A stretch of 64,000 nt of DNA, taken from positions 1 to 64,000 of the forward strand of contig VDFB02114876.1 of assembly GCA_007258455.2 (NCBI GenBank). The letters run 5' to 3'. Shown one piece after another: positions 14,193-27,569 of this stretch. Each line of letters opens with the position of its first letter. The first letter of the stretch is position 1. The position numbers and the translations under genes were made by a program. The DNA is from Sequoia sempervirens (taxonomy: Eukaryota; Streptophyta; Pinopsida; Cupressales; Cupressaceae). The notes under the pieces are model-generated. The model was not told the DNA's origin. It made no database searches and saw only the letters and a program-made list of their open reading frames with translations.

Positions 14193-14340
14193 ATTTTGGG
14201 TTGTGTTGAGAGAATAAGGGGACCATAAGGAAAAGTGTTCTTAGGTGCCATTTACTCTTGGAATGTATTGAGAGAATAATGGTACCATAAGGACAAGTTA
14301 TCAGAGGTTCCCATCATTCTTGGAATGTGTTGAGGGAATA
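14193..14340. repeat. Imperfect tandem repeat of about 62 bp, 2.4 copies
   Basis: The phrase TTGGAATGTRTTGAGAGAATA followed by ACCATAAGGA begins near 14193, 14256 and 14317. The third copy is partial. The copies differ at several positions. Confidence 0.55.
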
Positions 14341-14559
14341 TAGGCCTAATTAAATAATAATATTACTTGATTATTTTAGCCACATGTGTGGGATGGATAA
14401 TAGGTGGAATATGTAATTATTTATTAATTTATTGTGAGATGGAATATGTAAAGGGGACATGTCTTAGGTGATGATATTGGTTGATTAAGAATTGGTGATG
14501 GGGACTTGATTATGACTAGGTGATGGATGACTAGGGAATGTTTTAGGTGCCTACAATGT

Positions 14560-17500
14560 CAAAGGACAAGACTTTGAAGGCTCTTTTGTTGATTTTGTTG
14601 ACCTCTTCCATGACATGACAATTTGTACTATCACTTCCATTATTAAACCTCATGTTTATAGTACTACTCCCATTACTCCATCATCCATTTAATCTCCCCC
14701 TCATTCATCTAGAACTCAATTCTTGGAACCAAAAAGATTATTTTTCCTTAGACATGTTCAATAATGATGAAGCTTTATCTAAATTAACGTGACTCCATGA
14801 TGTTATCCTAGCAATGATCAATAAAAAAATTCAAATAGATCTTGATGTAACAACTAATTTTAGGAAACAAGTTAAGATCCTTAATCTAAAAATACAAAAA
14901 TTATAGTCCCTTAGTGAAAACCTCTTTTTAGGTGCTATTAGACACAAAAGAGAAATAAATAAACAATGGTGTGTTTATTATTGAAAATATCTCTAGAGAA
15001 TCAATGGGTGAGGAACTCATCATTCCTTCAACATCTTCATAGTGGTATGATCAATCATTAGTCATAGTCTTAGAAGAATCACGAGAGGTTAATTTGGGTA
15101 TTGATACTGATCCAAAAATCACCTATCTTAAAGAAAGTGTATCAAAAGAAGAACAAGAAAGCACCATAGTTGTCCTCAAAAAGTATATAGATGATTTTTC
15201 TTCATCTATTGTAAATATGTTAGGCCTAGATCCTTCACTTGGTGTACACTATTTAGTGTGCATCCAAATGGAAAACTAGTGAAACAAAATCTTTAGAAGA
15301 TCCATCCATAAGTCTCATTATTAGTCAAAGAAGAGTTTAAGAAGCAATTGGAGACTAGATTTATTAGAACAAATGATTATTTAGAATGCATCTCCAATAT
15401 TTTCCTTATTGGTAAAAATCCAAAAGGAATCAAAGTTTGTGCAGACTTTAGAGATCTCAACAAAGCATGTACCAGTGATGATTTTCCACTTCAAAACATA
15501 GGAATGATCATTGATCTTACCATATGACATGGTATGTCCCTTATGGATGGAATTTTAGGATATAATCATATTCTGACCACACCTAAAGATTAGGACAAAT
15601 AGCCTTTACCACTCCTTGGGACACCTTCTATTATTAGGTCATGTCATTTGGGCTTTAAAATGTAAAGGCTACTTATCAAAGAGCAATCACAATCATATTT
15701 TATGATATGTTGCATCACACCATGGAAGATTATGTAGATGATTTATTGGTTGTCAAAAACATGAGAAGGTCACCCACAAGTTCTTGAGAATATATTTTAA
15801 TATTTGAGAGATATAATATATGCCTCAATCTTAAGAAATGTTCTTTGGTATCAAATCTAGGAAACTTCTAGGCTTCATTATCTCTCAATGAGGCATAAAA
15901 ATTGATCCCACCAAATTCACCACTACCTTAGAGATTCCAGCTCCACAAACTCAAAGAATTGTATAGCCTTCAAGAAAAACTTTAGGCTATTAGAAGGTTC
16001 ATTGCACAACTACCAAATAATTGTCAACCATTTTTGCACATCCTAAAGGAAAATAGTGCTTTTCACTGGGATGAATCTTTTCAATAGGAATTTGATAAAA
16101 TCAAAGAGTATCTTGCATCATCACTACTGCCCATGCCACCAATCCCAAGAAAAAAATTACTACTTTATATCTCTACAATTTTAGTTGTCTTGGGGGAACT
16201 TTTAGCACAACATGATTCAAAAGGTTGTGAAAGGACTTTCTACTAAATCAGTAGGATATTAGTGGGCTCTGACAGTTACTTATATACCCATGGAACGTGC
16301 ATGCTTAGCTATCATTTTTATCTCTCAAAAAATATGCCACTACATTCTTGGTCATAAGATCCAGCTCATCTCTAAAATTGACCCACTAAATACCTTTTTC
16401 AAAAGAATCTTTCATAGGTCATGGTGCTCAATGAATTTTATATAGAATATGTTGACAAAAACAAAATTAAAGGATGAGTCATGGAAAATCAACTTGTTGA
16501 TGCACCTCTCACTCATAACCATCCACTCTAGATGATGCATGATCTTAGAAATTATATTTTGATGGTTCACATACCCACAAAGGATCGGGCAAAGGAATAC
16601 TTTTTTCACTCCTCAAGGCAGTTTCATTCATAAATATTTCATTGGCCTTCCCATGCAAAAATAACATAGCATAATATGAAGCCCTCATCAATGGTCTCAA
16701 AGTCGAAAGCCAATGAAATATCCAACATCTCTTGGTTTATGGGGATTCATAGCTAATCATAAGTCAATTCAACAATGAATATTAGAGAAAACATGAGAAG
16801 TTAATCCCTTACAAAAATATGGTAGAACATTTCAAGGAATACTTCACCTCCATCCAATTTGAGCAGGTACTTAGACTCAAAAATGAAGTAGCAAATGCCA
16901 TGACCACCATTGGACATCTCCTAGATATTCCACAAGATGGTACTAATTGTGAGTTCTTGGTTGAAAACATGATGGTCCCCGTGTACTATGTCCCTAATTT
17001 GAAATTATTTTGCAAACTTGTTGGTCCCAACAATCCATGATATCATGATATCTATACTTGCATGTATGATAACATCCATCCAACAAACCCATCCCAAACA
17101 AAACATAAATATTTATCCAATGTTCTTCCCACTTCAACATCCTTATTGATACACTCTATCAAAGGAGATTCAATGGTTCTTTACTTAGATGCCTTAACTC
17201 ATAAGAGTCATATGTCACAATTAAAGAGGTTCATGATTATATCTACAGTGTGCATGTTGGTGGCATAGTCCTAGCCAAAAATCTCGAGAATAGGCTATTA
17301 TTGGTCTAATATGGAGAAATATGTCTATCAGTATATAAATAATTGTTTATCCTACTAGCAACATGGAGATCTAATCCAAAGGCCATCATAATTATTGCAA
17401 CCTACCATTACTCCTTTACCTTTTTATAGTGGGTTCTCAATCTCATTTTTAATATTCACCTATGTTCCTCCAATGGTCATTAGTTTATCTTCACTACTAA

Positions 17501-18275
17501 TAAGTATTTCACCAAATGGATTGATGTTATTCCCCTTATACTATTGGCCAAAAAAATCTCCAATTTTATCTTCCACTACATGATCGATTTCCATAGAATT
17601 CCTTCCCCCATTGTCACTAACAATGGTAAGTCGTTAAAAAATAATGAATTTTACACTCTTTGCAAGTGCTTCCACATCCAACACCACCCCATATTACGGT
17701 CCCCGAGATAATTGTCAAGAAAAGGCCTCTTAAAAATTCACAAAAATGTTGTTAATGATGTTGGCCATGACTAGCACCTACAACTCAACCCCACCCTTTA
17801 GGCATATTACACTATCATTCACACACCAATGGGTGCAACTCCCTATTAAAAAAAAAATTGGGTTTGAATTCATCTTACCTATTGAGATTGAAATTCCATC
17901 ATTATGTGTTTCCTTTTGTAATCTCATTGATGATGAGGAGTATTAGGCAGTGTACTTGCATGAGTTAAAACCTCTTGATGAGTAATGTCTAAACACCCTT
18001 AACCATCTATATTCATACCAAAATTTTCTTTGTCACAGCTACAATAAGAAAATTAGAGTCCATGAGCTTGAGATTGGTGATCTTGTGCTTGAGAAAAACT
18101 AGGAAAATCTATAGGATAGAGATAAGAAGGATAAATTTGAGTCTAATTGGTTAGGTAGATATGTCATCAACACTAAGTATGGTTCAAAAAAAAAATAGTT
18201 AGCTACCCCAAGGATGAATCACTCGACGAGATCATCAACATCATGGATCTCAAGTGTGTTCATACCTAATCTAAG
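14560..18275 (+). pseudogene. Ty3/gypsy (Tat-type) pol, heavily decayed
   Basis: Many stops and frameshifts interrupt this pol relic, but the domain order can be read. A pre-RT linker with LGLDP lies near 15220. The reverse transcriptase has CADFRDLNKA (near 15440) and YVDD (15731-15742). A first RNase H with FHWDESF and LLLYI follows near 16060-16170. A second RNase H-like domain at about 16670-17040 carries LLVYGDS, then LIPYKNMVEHFKEYF. An integrase core with YFTKWIDVIPL lies near 17490, and a C-terminal segment ends near 18270. The second, archaeal-type RNase H between the normal RNase H and integrase is known from Tat-lineage plant gypsy elements, which is why I assign it there. The first integrase catalytic Asp appears replaced (NKYFTKW). 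The copy cannot be active. Confidence 0.75.
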
Positions 18276-21200
18276 GAATATCCCAATACAAAATACAAAA
18301 AATATAAAAAAAAAACTAAAATAGTAAAGATAAAAATCTATATTTCACGCCCTTGTTCCCCTATTCATCCATAAGTCTAATTCCTCCACATATTCATCCA
18401 TTCCCATCATATTATTTCACTCCTCCATTTGTTGCATTTTTTACCTTATTTTACATCAAAGGTAGGTGATCGCTTCCTACTTTGGAATAAATCTTTATTT
18501 GTGTCTTTCAGCTTACTTAGTGATCTAGATTCATGTATTTCCCACCATCCCATTAAAAATATTTCATTTCCATCTCTCGTTGATAAAACACTAAATAGCA
18601 GCACCTACTGCACACCCACAAACTACACACTTGAAACATTGCACTTTCAACATCAAATAAAAAATTCAAAATCAACCTCGATAACATACAATTGTCACAC
18701 CCTTTTCCATCATGAATTTCCTATTTTATCCATCACTTGCCTTCATAGGATGCATCCTTTCACAAATCAAACATAATCCTCATTCATTTAGCATATTCAT
18801 GCCTTAGCAAGAAGTAATACTACTCTATGTCAGTTGACAATTGATCATTTGTTTCTTTGATTTATCTTTGATTCACTTTTGATCTTTAATTTATCTCTTT
18901 GATCTTTGGATTTATCTTTTTGATCTTTTGATAAATCTTTTGACCCATACTATGCCTACTTAAAGTCAGCATGATCACTATATTATGGTGTGCTTTGAAT
19001 AGCATACAATGGGACATGGTTTATTATTTTTGTGTGCCACAATTGTTAGCTATTATCTCGTCAGACCCACCAAGGTCACTCACCTTGAGATGTGATGGGA
19101 ACTACTCTTTGTGTTTGACGGTTGTCTCACCACGTACCCATCAAATGTGTCAAACGTCTTGTGACTATTGGGGAATCTTGTTGTTTGGTATTTGCTTGTT
19201 ATTCAATCCACACATTGGATATTGTCACCTTGGTCTTATATTTCATTGTGAATAACATGCATAACATCCATTGTTATATCAAAATAAGGTTGCACTCTAT
19301 GTCAATATAACAAAGCATTCTACAATAACCATTTCATCATAATAAAGCCAATTTTCCTCATTTTTTATTTCTTTCACTTTTTTTGCTATTATCTCTTCAT
19401 GTTCTTCCATTATTTCTTATCTTCCACCTAATTTTCTTCTCATCATTCTTCTTTTGAGAGCTAACTCATGCAACTTTTACACAAATCACCTCTTGAAGGG
19501 GCATCATCATCTCACCATCCAATCATTCATTATGACTGGTGCATATCACCATTTTCTTCATATCTTCTAATATATTTCCACTTAGATATTTTTTACTTTG
19601 AAATAATGTTACTTAGAACATCATATCATAAAGAGGCAAAGTGTAGACACTAAAATAATGTTGCCTTTGGTATCATTATTGCATTGCTTGTTATCGACAT
19701 ACATTAATATTTATTATTCATTTATCACCTATTGTATGATTATTTATCCAATCATTATCCATTAATAATTAATAAATATTATTTTCCACCTACTATTCAC
19801 CTATAATTCACTTGTTTAATAATTAAATCATCAAAATCCACTTCACCTTGTTAACCACCTAGTTCACCTAGTCCACTCAATCATGCTCTTAGTCATACTC
19901 ATGAATTAATCCACTTCTCGCATATATGCACTTAGTTAACTATTCATTCAAATAATCAACTCACCCTAAATCCCTCATGCATTCACTTAACTATTTCATG
20001 TAAATAGTTAACTCATCAATCAATTTTGTTTACTCACTAATCAATTTGAGTTGAGCAATAATAATTATTTTAATTAAAAAATAAAATAATGTGCAAACTC
20101 TCCCATGCTTGCTTTCCTCATCAACTCCCTAAATTTTGGATCAAGCTTATGATCGAAGATTGAATCTCAACTATCTATCTAGTTTTTTAAAATCTATAAA
20201 TCAAACCTATAATTCATCATTTCCACATCACTCTTTTATGCATCTATATTTTGTTAGTTTTATCATCTAGTGAGTGCAATTGTTATGTTGGTGAAATGCG
20301 CACCCAAATTCATTATTAGCATATTTCTACATGGCATTCAATCTAAGGTTTGCATGATTAAAGTAAGATGTTTTAATTGTCTAATTTCAATTCTTGTTTA
20401 TTTGCTCCAATTTCAATGCATTGAGACCTAGGGGAACATGAACCCTAACAATTCACTATAAATATATTTATAAGCATGGCCAATCTAGATGGCAAAGTAG
20501 TCAAAGGCAAATTCAACAAATCAAAGCAAGAGCACAAAATCATGGAGATATAAGATCCACATCGCAAAAGTATAGACCCACAAATGCTAGAAAAGTCTAA
20601 ACATGCAAACCCAAACTTAGACATAGCATAGGCTTGTATAAAATCCAAAACATTACACAAACAAAGAGGTGGCATTTTCAAATTGAAGACATTCTAGATT
20701 CCAAAATCTTTATCAAATTCATTCATCTTTGCTTATTGAGCTAAGTACCCCTACTTACTTTGCATCTACTTTTTTAGAAAAATATAATTATTAATTTAGG
20801 TTAACTTCTTTATGACCTAAATTAAACTTAAAGAAACCATAGTTTCCTATACAATATTATATAAACATATTTTTGTAATTATTTCTGATTACATTAAATA
20901 AAGATGAAATTTTAGTATGTTACTAAGTGGATGTGGTATATAATCCCTTTCAATTTTTGAATTAACCATTAAATTTTATGCTACTTCTCCTCTGCATTGC
21001 ATTAGTCTATACGAAAGTTTTTAACCCTTTAAATATATGGTCGGCCCGATACGTTGATATTTATGAAACTATTTCCTCAACTCAACAAAATTTGGATTAG
21101 CTGAATTTGTAACAGGAAGACGGAGGTTTGATTCTTATAATTATAGTTCTGTAATCTACTCCATTGTTTCCAGCAAGTGCAACATATTGTAAATTCTCAA

Positions 21201-22516
21201 AATAATGTGTCTTATTATCATACAACACCATGGCATTTCCAAATAAGCAAACCACTTACTCATCTCTCTTTTTCTGTTTTTAAGATTCATGATTGTAACA
21301 ATGGAAAATACTCTGTTCCACTTCATTTTACCAAGTTCTTTTTAAGCCCGACAAGCAAAAGCTGCCTCAACCTGATGCATATGTAATATCGGGTTTTATC
21401 AAAAGTGTTCTCAATTACCTCAAATTCCTTTTTGTCTCTACCAAATTGAAGCTAAGAAATTAACTTTTGTTCAGAACAAAGGGGCAGCTAAAATGACTGT
21501 ATTAAGATTACAAATCCATTTAGAATAAGAACTGCATCAACAAATCCTTCATAATAGGGATGTTAAGTTATCTTCATTATGGTGATTTTTGTCGTAATGC
21601 TCAAACTTCAAATATGTGACTGAGATTACCATATGTAAAATGTTTAGGGCCATCCCATGTACTGAATTAGAATTTCTGAATTTTTCATACTTGGCATTAC
21701 GAATATAAGTATTTGAGTTCGGCAGAGTGGAGTCTGTCTCAACCTCTTTTGCATGTATCTTTAAAAAAAAGTGGTATTTTGTTTTAGGACTAGAAGTTTT
21801 ATTTTCTGCGCAGAACCAGTTTGGTTAACGGACTCTTAATTTCAATGTGGAGAACTAGAAAATAAATGGACTTTATCATATCTAGAAAAATGCTCTGTGT
21901 AGGCTATGCTGTAAATTTCGGAATTAAACAACTCTTAGCTGTGCTGTGATGCTATTTTTTTATATTCAAGTGACATAACCACCCTTTAAATGCTGGGCTC
22001 CCACTAGTCTGCGTTCTTTAGTTTTGGCTAGGGTATTTTGTATTTAAGACATCAATTGTGGCGTGGGGTTTCTACTGCTCTTCTATTTTTGGTTCTGTTT
22101 TGGTTTTATTGAGGGACTGTTTGAGTTGCTGTAGTGGCTGAGCTAGCGAGTGTCATAAAAGCTTAGAGATTAAGGGATTGCAGGAGGGAGTGGATCTGCT
22201 CTGTTATTGTGGACTGCGCTGGCTATTGTTTTTTAGGGGAATAAAACAAGAATTCTGGAGTGAAAAATCTGGGGATATTTTGTTAGAATCATTATGTTGT
22301 GCATGTTGCAGTGTTTCAGTTTTGATTGATGGAGCTGAGTGGCGCTGTTATTTTCTTCGGGCTGTTCTAAGATCTGTTGTACTGTGGGTTCAAATCTGTA
22401 TCTGTTTTATCATGAATAAAAATTTGCAGTGCCGTACCTTTGGTTTGGTATTAACTGAAAATATTTTCTTCCATTTTTAATTTCTGCATCTTGTCTTCTT
22501 ACTGTTTACAGTCTTG
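18276..22516. other. Non-coding region, probable retroelement flank
   Basis: No gene is recognised. Near 18840-18950 there is a run of degenerate TTTGATCTTT-like repeats. A purine-rich stretch followed by TGTAGACACTAAAAT near 19641 could be the start of a 3' LTR for the upstream Tat-type element, and a TATAAATATA motif lies near 20457, but no paired LTR was confirmed. The part from about 21990 to 22500 is less AT-rich and may belong to the 5' end of the gypsy element that follows. Confidence 0.35.
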
Positions 22517-22624
22517 AGTAAGAATTCCAAGAGCAGAGTCTTCTGTTGGAGTTGATGTGCATGGAGGGGAAAGTATATGTTTTCTTAAGGCTAATGTGCA
22601 GGAGGAGAGGCTTATCTGTACCAG
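22517..22624 (+). repeat. Left copy of gypsy-flanking direct repeat (LTR remnant)
   Basis: It matches 29350-29453 with a 3-base gap and about ten substitutions. It ends three bases before a tRNA-Met primer site, as the 3' end of a 5' LTR would. Confidence 0.55.
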
Positions 22625-22626
22625 TT

Positions 22627-22638
22627 TGGTATCAGAGC
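22627..22638 (+). other. Primer binding site, initiator tRNA-Met
   Basis: TGGTATCAGAGC is the usual plant LTR-retrotransposon primer site for reverse transcription from initiator tRNA-Met. It directly follows the left direct repeat. Confidence 0.7.
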
Positions 22639-23469
22639 AGTGGCCCAAAGGGGAATCCACATGAACTGGGGAAGAAGGGACAGGAGGAGCGCAGGCCCTT
22701 GCAGAAACGCTGATGAATGGCTTAGAACATTAGAGACAAGAGAGAAGTTGATGCCATGAAGAACCATGATATTAGAAGACAAAGAACTCCTAAAGATGAC
22801 TGTAAGAGAGAGAGCATCTTTTGAATGAAATGCAATTGTAAAGAGAAAGTGTGCAGAGTGATTGTAGATAGCAGATCTATTGACAATCTAGTGAATACAA
22901 AAAAGGTTGATAAATTGCTGCTTGCATCCCAGAACCTAACTCTTACAAGATTTCTTGGTCAAAGAAGGATCATAGTGTACCAATGGATAAAGCTTGTCTT
23001 GTTGCTTTAAAAATTGGTACTTCTGTGAAGTGTTGTGTGATGTGGTGCAAATGGATACTTGTCATTTGCTATTAGATAGACCTTGGCAATATGATCAGAA
23101 TGCAACCCACCATGATTGAGAGAATACTTGAGGTACAGCATGAACAAAGAAAATATCTCTTAAAACCATGGAAAGTAAAGAGACATTTGAAATGTCAACC
23201 TTGTCCCTTGTGTCAATGAGCTATAGGAACTTTTGCAAAGAAACTAGGGGAGCAACTTGTTATTTGGTATGCCCAAGGGAAGGAAACAAGAGGAATTAGT
23301 GGGATCCAACCCCCACCCAAGGTGCAAGAATTGTTGGTAGAGCATTTTGATTTAACTCCACTAGAACGACCATATTGATTTGGAGGTAGGATCAAAGCTT
23401 CATAACCAAGCTGCCTATAGATTCTTTCCAAAGGAAATTGAGGAAATGAGAAGGCAGACCTGTGAATTA

Positions 23470-23944
23470 TTGAAAAAAGGTTCATAAGAGAAATAATGAG
23501 CCCCTGTGCCACATCGACTCCACTCTCACCTAAGAAAGGAGGCAAATGTGGAATGTGTATGGACTCTAGAGCCATTGACAAGAAAATATTGGTACCCTCT
23601 ACTTAGAACGGATGACATACTTGACTGCTTGTTTGGTGCTAAGGTTTTCTCCAAGGTTGATTTGAGAAGTGGTTACCATCATATCTGAATCCTAAAAGAG
23701 GATGAGTAGAAGATGGCATTCAAGACAATGGAAAGTTTATATGGATAGTTGGTAATGCTATTCGGAATGTCTAATGCCCTTGCCACTTTTATGGATATCA
23801 TGAACCAGGTATTTAGGCCCTAATTTGGAAAACTTGTCATAATCTATTTTGATGACACTTTAATTTTCAGTGGGAATATGGAAGAACATTTGAAACACTT
23901 GCAAATTGTGTTTGATACACTTTGAAGGGAAAGGTTGTTTATAC
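23470..23944 (+). pseudogene. Gypsy reverse transcriptase, first part
   Basis: The translation shows SPCATSTPL and KKGGK (about 23500-23535), then a shifted frame with FGAKVFSKVDLRSGYHHI (23634-23687), the catalytic palm segment around the first Asp. YFDD follows at 23845-23856. These are conserved blocks of Ty3/gypsy RT. Several stops interrupt it. The coding sequence is cut at about 23944 by the hAT terminal repeat and resumes at about 27981. Confidence 0.75.
23937..23944. repeat. hAT target-site duplication, left copy
   Basis: GTTTATAC here and CTTTATAC at 27980-27987 form an 8 bp duplication with one mismatch, the length typical of hAT transposons. Five extra bases (GTCAA) lie between the right terminal repeat and its copy, so the exact right boundary is uncertain. 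Confidence 0.5.
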
Positions 23945-23960
23945 CACAGAAGCATAAATC
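23945..23960 (+). repeat. hAT left terminal inverted repeat
   Basis: Sixteen bases match the reverse complement of 27959-27974 at 14 positions. It is immediately followed by A/T-rich subterminal motifs. Confidence 0.7.
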
Positions 23961-24215
23961 TGCAAAAAATTGCAGAAATTGCAATTTTTAAAAAATCATG
24001 GCTGTTCCCAATTTTTTCCGCCTGAAAATCGCGATTTTTTGGGTTGCGTTGACCGCACAAAAAATCGTTGAAAATCGCATTTAAATCAGGTTTAAATTGT
24101 GAAAAAATAGGGAAAAAAAGGTAAAAAAATCGCGAACCCTAAAAATTGCGAAAAAAACCCTAAAAAACGTGATTTTTTGCATAAATATGCGTCGCCAATT
24201 GATTTTCTTCATGCC

Positions 24216-24412
24216 CTGCGACTTTGACACGCGAACGTGCTGCGACTTTGACACGCGAACGTGCTGCGACTGAAGGTTTGGCTCTATTTTTGGCCGCCAT
24301 AAATCTACACGCGAGTTCTGAACGCCTTCTTTGCCACCCACTGTGAAGACGCGACCAGACTGTGAAGACGCGACCAGACTGTGAAGATGACCAGACTATG
24401 AAGACGACCAGG
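24216..24412. repeat. GC-rich subterminal tandem repeats inside the hAT
   Basis: Two arrays are present. A 24 bp unit starting CTGCGACTTTGACACGCG occurs at 24216 and 24240, with a partial third copy. A 19 bp unit, CTGTGAAGACGCGACCAGA, occurs at 24341 and 24360, then as shortened variants at 24379 and 24396. They are far more GC-rich than their AT-rich surroundings. Subterminal repeats of this kind bind transposase in other hAT elements; that role here is inference. Confidence 0.7.
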
Positions 24413-24603
24413 TAGGCGACCATTTCGAACTGTGTATTTATTTTTTTTCCTTCTGTATTATTTACAATTTTACATTTAATAAATTAATAATATTAAATAT
24501 AATATTTAATCATATTAAAATATTACTCATATTAATGTTTATTGATTAAAATGAACTTTGTTTTTTACTATTATTTATTAACTTGTAACAATTTTCATAA
24601 ATA

Positions 24604-24695
24604 TAATATATTATATAATTAAATAAATTTATTAAATAATATTTTCTGAAATATAGTATTATATAATTAAATAAATTTATTAAATAATATATGTA
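24604..24695. repeat. AT-rich direct repeat, two copies
   Basis: A unit of about 36 bp reading TATTATATAATTAAATAAAT and on to AAATAATAT occurs near 24606 and 24658, almost unchanged. It lies in the untranslated leader of the hAT element. Confidence 0.5.
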
Positions 24696-25261
24696 AATAT
24701 TATATAATTTAAGTCTTTTTACAGTTTACTGATAAAGCACAAGTAATATAGAATCATAGATATAAAATGAAAATTTAAAAAAATCTACAATACATTTAGA
24801 GAAATTCACTCAGATTTTTACAAGTTAAATAACACGCTAAGGAATTGAACTTTTTTATCTGTTTAGGTTTTAAAACATTTGAAAAAGTTATTTTGATCTT
24901 TAAGTGCTTCAGGCTAACTTCATTTTGCACAGCAGCAATTACTAGTTTTACTTTTAATCTGAAAATAAAAGTTCAATATATTATAATTGTTAGTGATGAT
25001 TTCTTTGCATACGATCCCTTCACATACATGCCTCCTAAATATTTGGATATATCAATTACTGTTACAAAATCCAGACACCATTCTTGGTACAAGAAACAGC
25101 ATCAAAAGTCTACTTGGTTCTTTTTTTTTTCAGACTCAATAGTAAGAGACTAAGAGGAGAGTTCATTAACTAACACCTTGATGTAAAGCTTGTAAATTAA
25201 CTTGTGAAGATGCACATCATTTGCTTGCTGAATTAAAAAGTTTATTGCAGATTTGATCATA

Positions 25262-27569
25262 ATGCCACGCCAAAAAGACTTTGCATCGACACATTGTACT
25301 TCAGTTTCGGGTACAACGAAGGTTAAATGCAACTGGTGTAAGACTAATATCAATGGGGGCATTTATCGTTTCAAATGGCACTTGGCAAAAGAGCCAGGGA
25401 ATAACAACACTCCTTGTCCTGGATGCCCTGCAGATGTCACACACCAGGCACTACAGGCTCTTCATGCAATTCCTGAGAACAAGGCAAAAAAGGCAAGAAC
25501 CGGGGTTGAAATAGGTTCTATTTCTACAAATAGTAGAGGGAATCAGGGTCAGGATGATGATGCAAATGAGTTTTTGAGGGAATCAGGGTCAACACCTTCT
25601 TCTACAGCGCGTGGCCCAAACACAGGTGGAGGAAACATTAATGCTTTCTTTGCACCTCGTACTACACCAGGATCACAAACCACTTTGGAGAGTACAGGAT
25701 GGAGGAAGAATGTCCATGAACAAGCAAGGAAGGCGATTGGAAACTTTTGGTACTACTCTAGCTTGCCATTTCATGTTGCTAGATCGCCATATTGGCAAGG
25801 TATGGTGAATGCTATTGCAGCTGCGGGTCCTGGGTTCAAAGCCCCATCTTACGAGAGCTTGAGGGTTGGTATGCTCAATGATGCAGTACGGGATGTTAAA
25901 GATGTTACGGAGCATAAAATAGAGTGGGCAAATACTGGTTGCACCATAATGTCAGATGGATCGACAGACAGAAGGAATCGAACCCTCATCAACTTCCTTG
26001 TCTCTTGTGAGATTGGCACTATATTTCTGAAATCCCTGGATGCATCGGATACTATCAAATCTGCAGCTGCATTGGTAATAGAAGTTGGGCCACAAAATGT
26101 GGTTCAATTTATTACAGACAATGCTGCAGCTTGTGTAGCCGCTGGTAGACTCTTGACAGACAAATACCCTTCTATATTTTTTACCCCATGCGCAGCACAT
26201 TGCCTTGATCTAACCCTTGAGGACATTGGAAAACTTGAATGGGTTAAGGAGGTATTGCAAAAGGCCCGCAAAGTTACAAAATTCATTTATAATCACACGA
26301 GGGTTTTGTGCATGATGCGTACTTTCACAGAGGGCAAGGAGCTAGTTCGCCCAGGGGTGACAGGATTTGCAACACATTTCCTTGCACTACAGACTCTATG
26401 CCAACAAAAAATGAATTTGAAACGAATGTTTGTTTCAAATGAGTGGGAGGAGTCTAGCTTCGCAAATCTAGTAGAAGGCATAGCAGTGGTAGGCTATATG
26501 TACTCTTCTAGTTTTTGGGATGCAGCTGAACAAGTTGTAGAGTTTTCAGAGCCTCTAGTAAAAGTCTTAAGACTAGTGGATGGGGATAAATCCCCCATGG
26601 GTTATTTGTATGAGCCCATGGATAGGGCCAAGGAGGTGATGAGGGGTAGGATGCAAAATGACAGGGACAGGTATATGCCGTTATGGGACATAATTGATAG
26701 AAGATGGGATCAGCAGATGCATTCTCCTCTCCATGCTGCAGGATATTATCTTAATCCAAGTTTGTTCTATGACCCTTCATTTAGACGTGATGATGGTGAG
26801 GTAACACAAGGCTTGTTCATGTGCATGGAAAAAATGTTTACCAGAGAACAATTACATGCAGCTATGGGAGAGTTAGCAATGTACAAGCAAGCAAGGGGTT
26901 TTCTCTCATCTATAGCCGCCATCGAAGGTAGAAATACCTTGTTACCAGGTAGATTCTATAAACCTGTGATAGTCTCTATTTTGTGGACATGATCATTAAG
27001 TGTTGAGATTATTTTAAGATATTCTTACATGATATCATCTCCATGTAATGTGTTTTTGCAGCACAATGGTGGGATTATTTTGGTCATGAAACCAAAAACC
27101 TTAGATGGATGGTAAGACGCATTTTGAGCCAGCCATGCAGTTCATCCGCTTGTGAGCGTAATTGGAGTGTTTTTGAACACATACACTCCAAGAAACGCAA
27201 CCGGCTAATAGAGCAACGGATGAGCGACTTGGTGTTTGTTCACCACAACCTCCGCTTGAAGCTGAAGAAAGCTCAAGGTTAGACTTCCAATATACTTGTA
27301 GTTAGTTGAAATTGTATTCATTAGCTTTTTCACTTGTAAGGCCAAGACTAATTTCTACATGGGCTGCAACAGGTACTGTTGAGGATGACGAGCCAATTGA
27401 TCTTGATGAGATTGATCCAGAGAACGAATGGATCGCTGTTGATGAATATCCTTATGTGCCTGAGGATATTGATATACTAGAGGAGGCTGAAGTGCCTGGT
27501 CACATTTTTGAACATTTGGTTACAAGCACTGGAGTAGGAGCTTCATCATCAAGACCTGCTACCCTCTAG
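25262..27569 (+). CDS. hAT-family transposase, three exons
   Basis: Inferred exons are 25262-26948, 27062-27277 and 27373-27569, all with GT-AG junctions and a frame that stays open for 699 residues. The start is the ATG at 25262, just after a TTTATTGCAG acceptor-like sequence that may close a leader intron. An N-terminal BED-like zinc finger has Cys23, Cys26, His40 and Cys52. The DUF659/hAT core carries MSDGSTD (Asp232) and FITDNAA (Asp286), then PCAAHCLDL and a RPGVTGFATHFL block. Exon 2 supplies the hAT C-terminal dimerisation region, with WWDYFG (about residue 565) and SSSACERNWS (Glu594). Those Asp, Asp and Glu residues fit the hAT catalytic triad. Exon 3 adds an acidic tail. The enzyme would act in the nucleus to cut and reinsert the element. 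Exon limits are predictions. Confidence 0.85.

Noticed and set aside
23213..23581. 122-codon minus-strand frame
   Set aside because: It is antisense to the gypsy RT linker; the plus strand carries the recognisable RT blocks.
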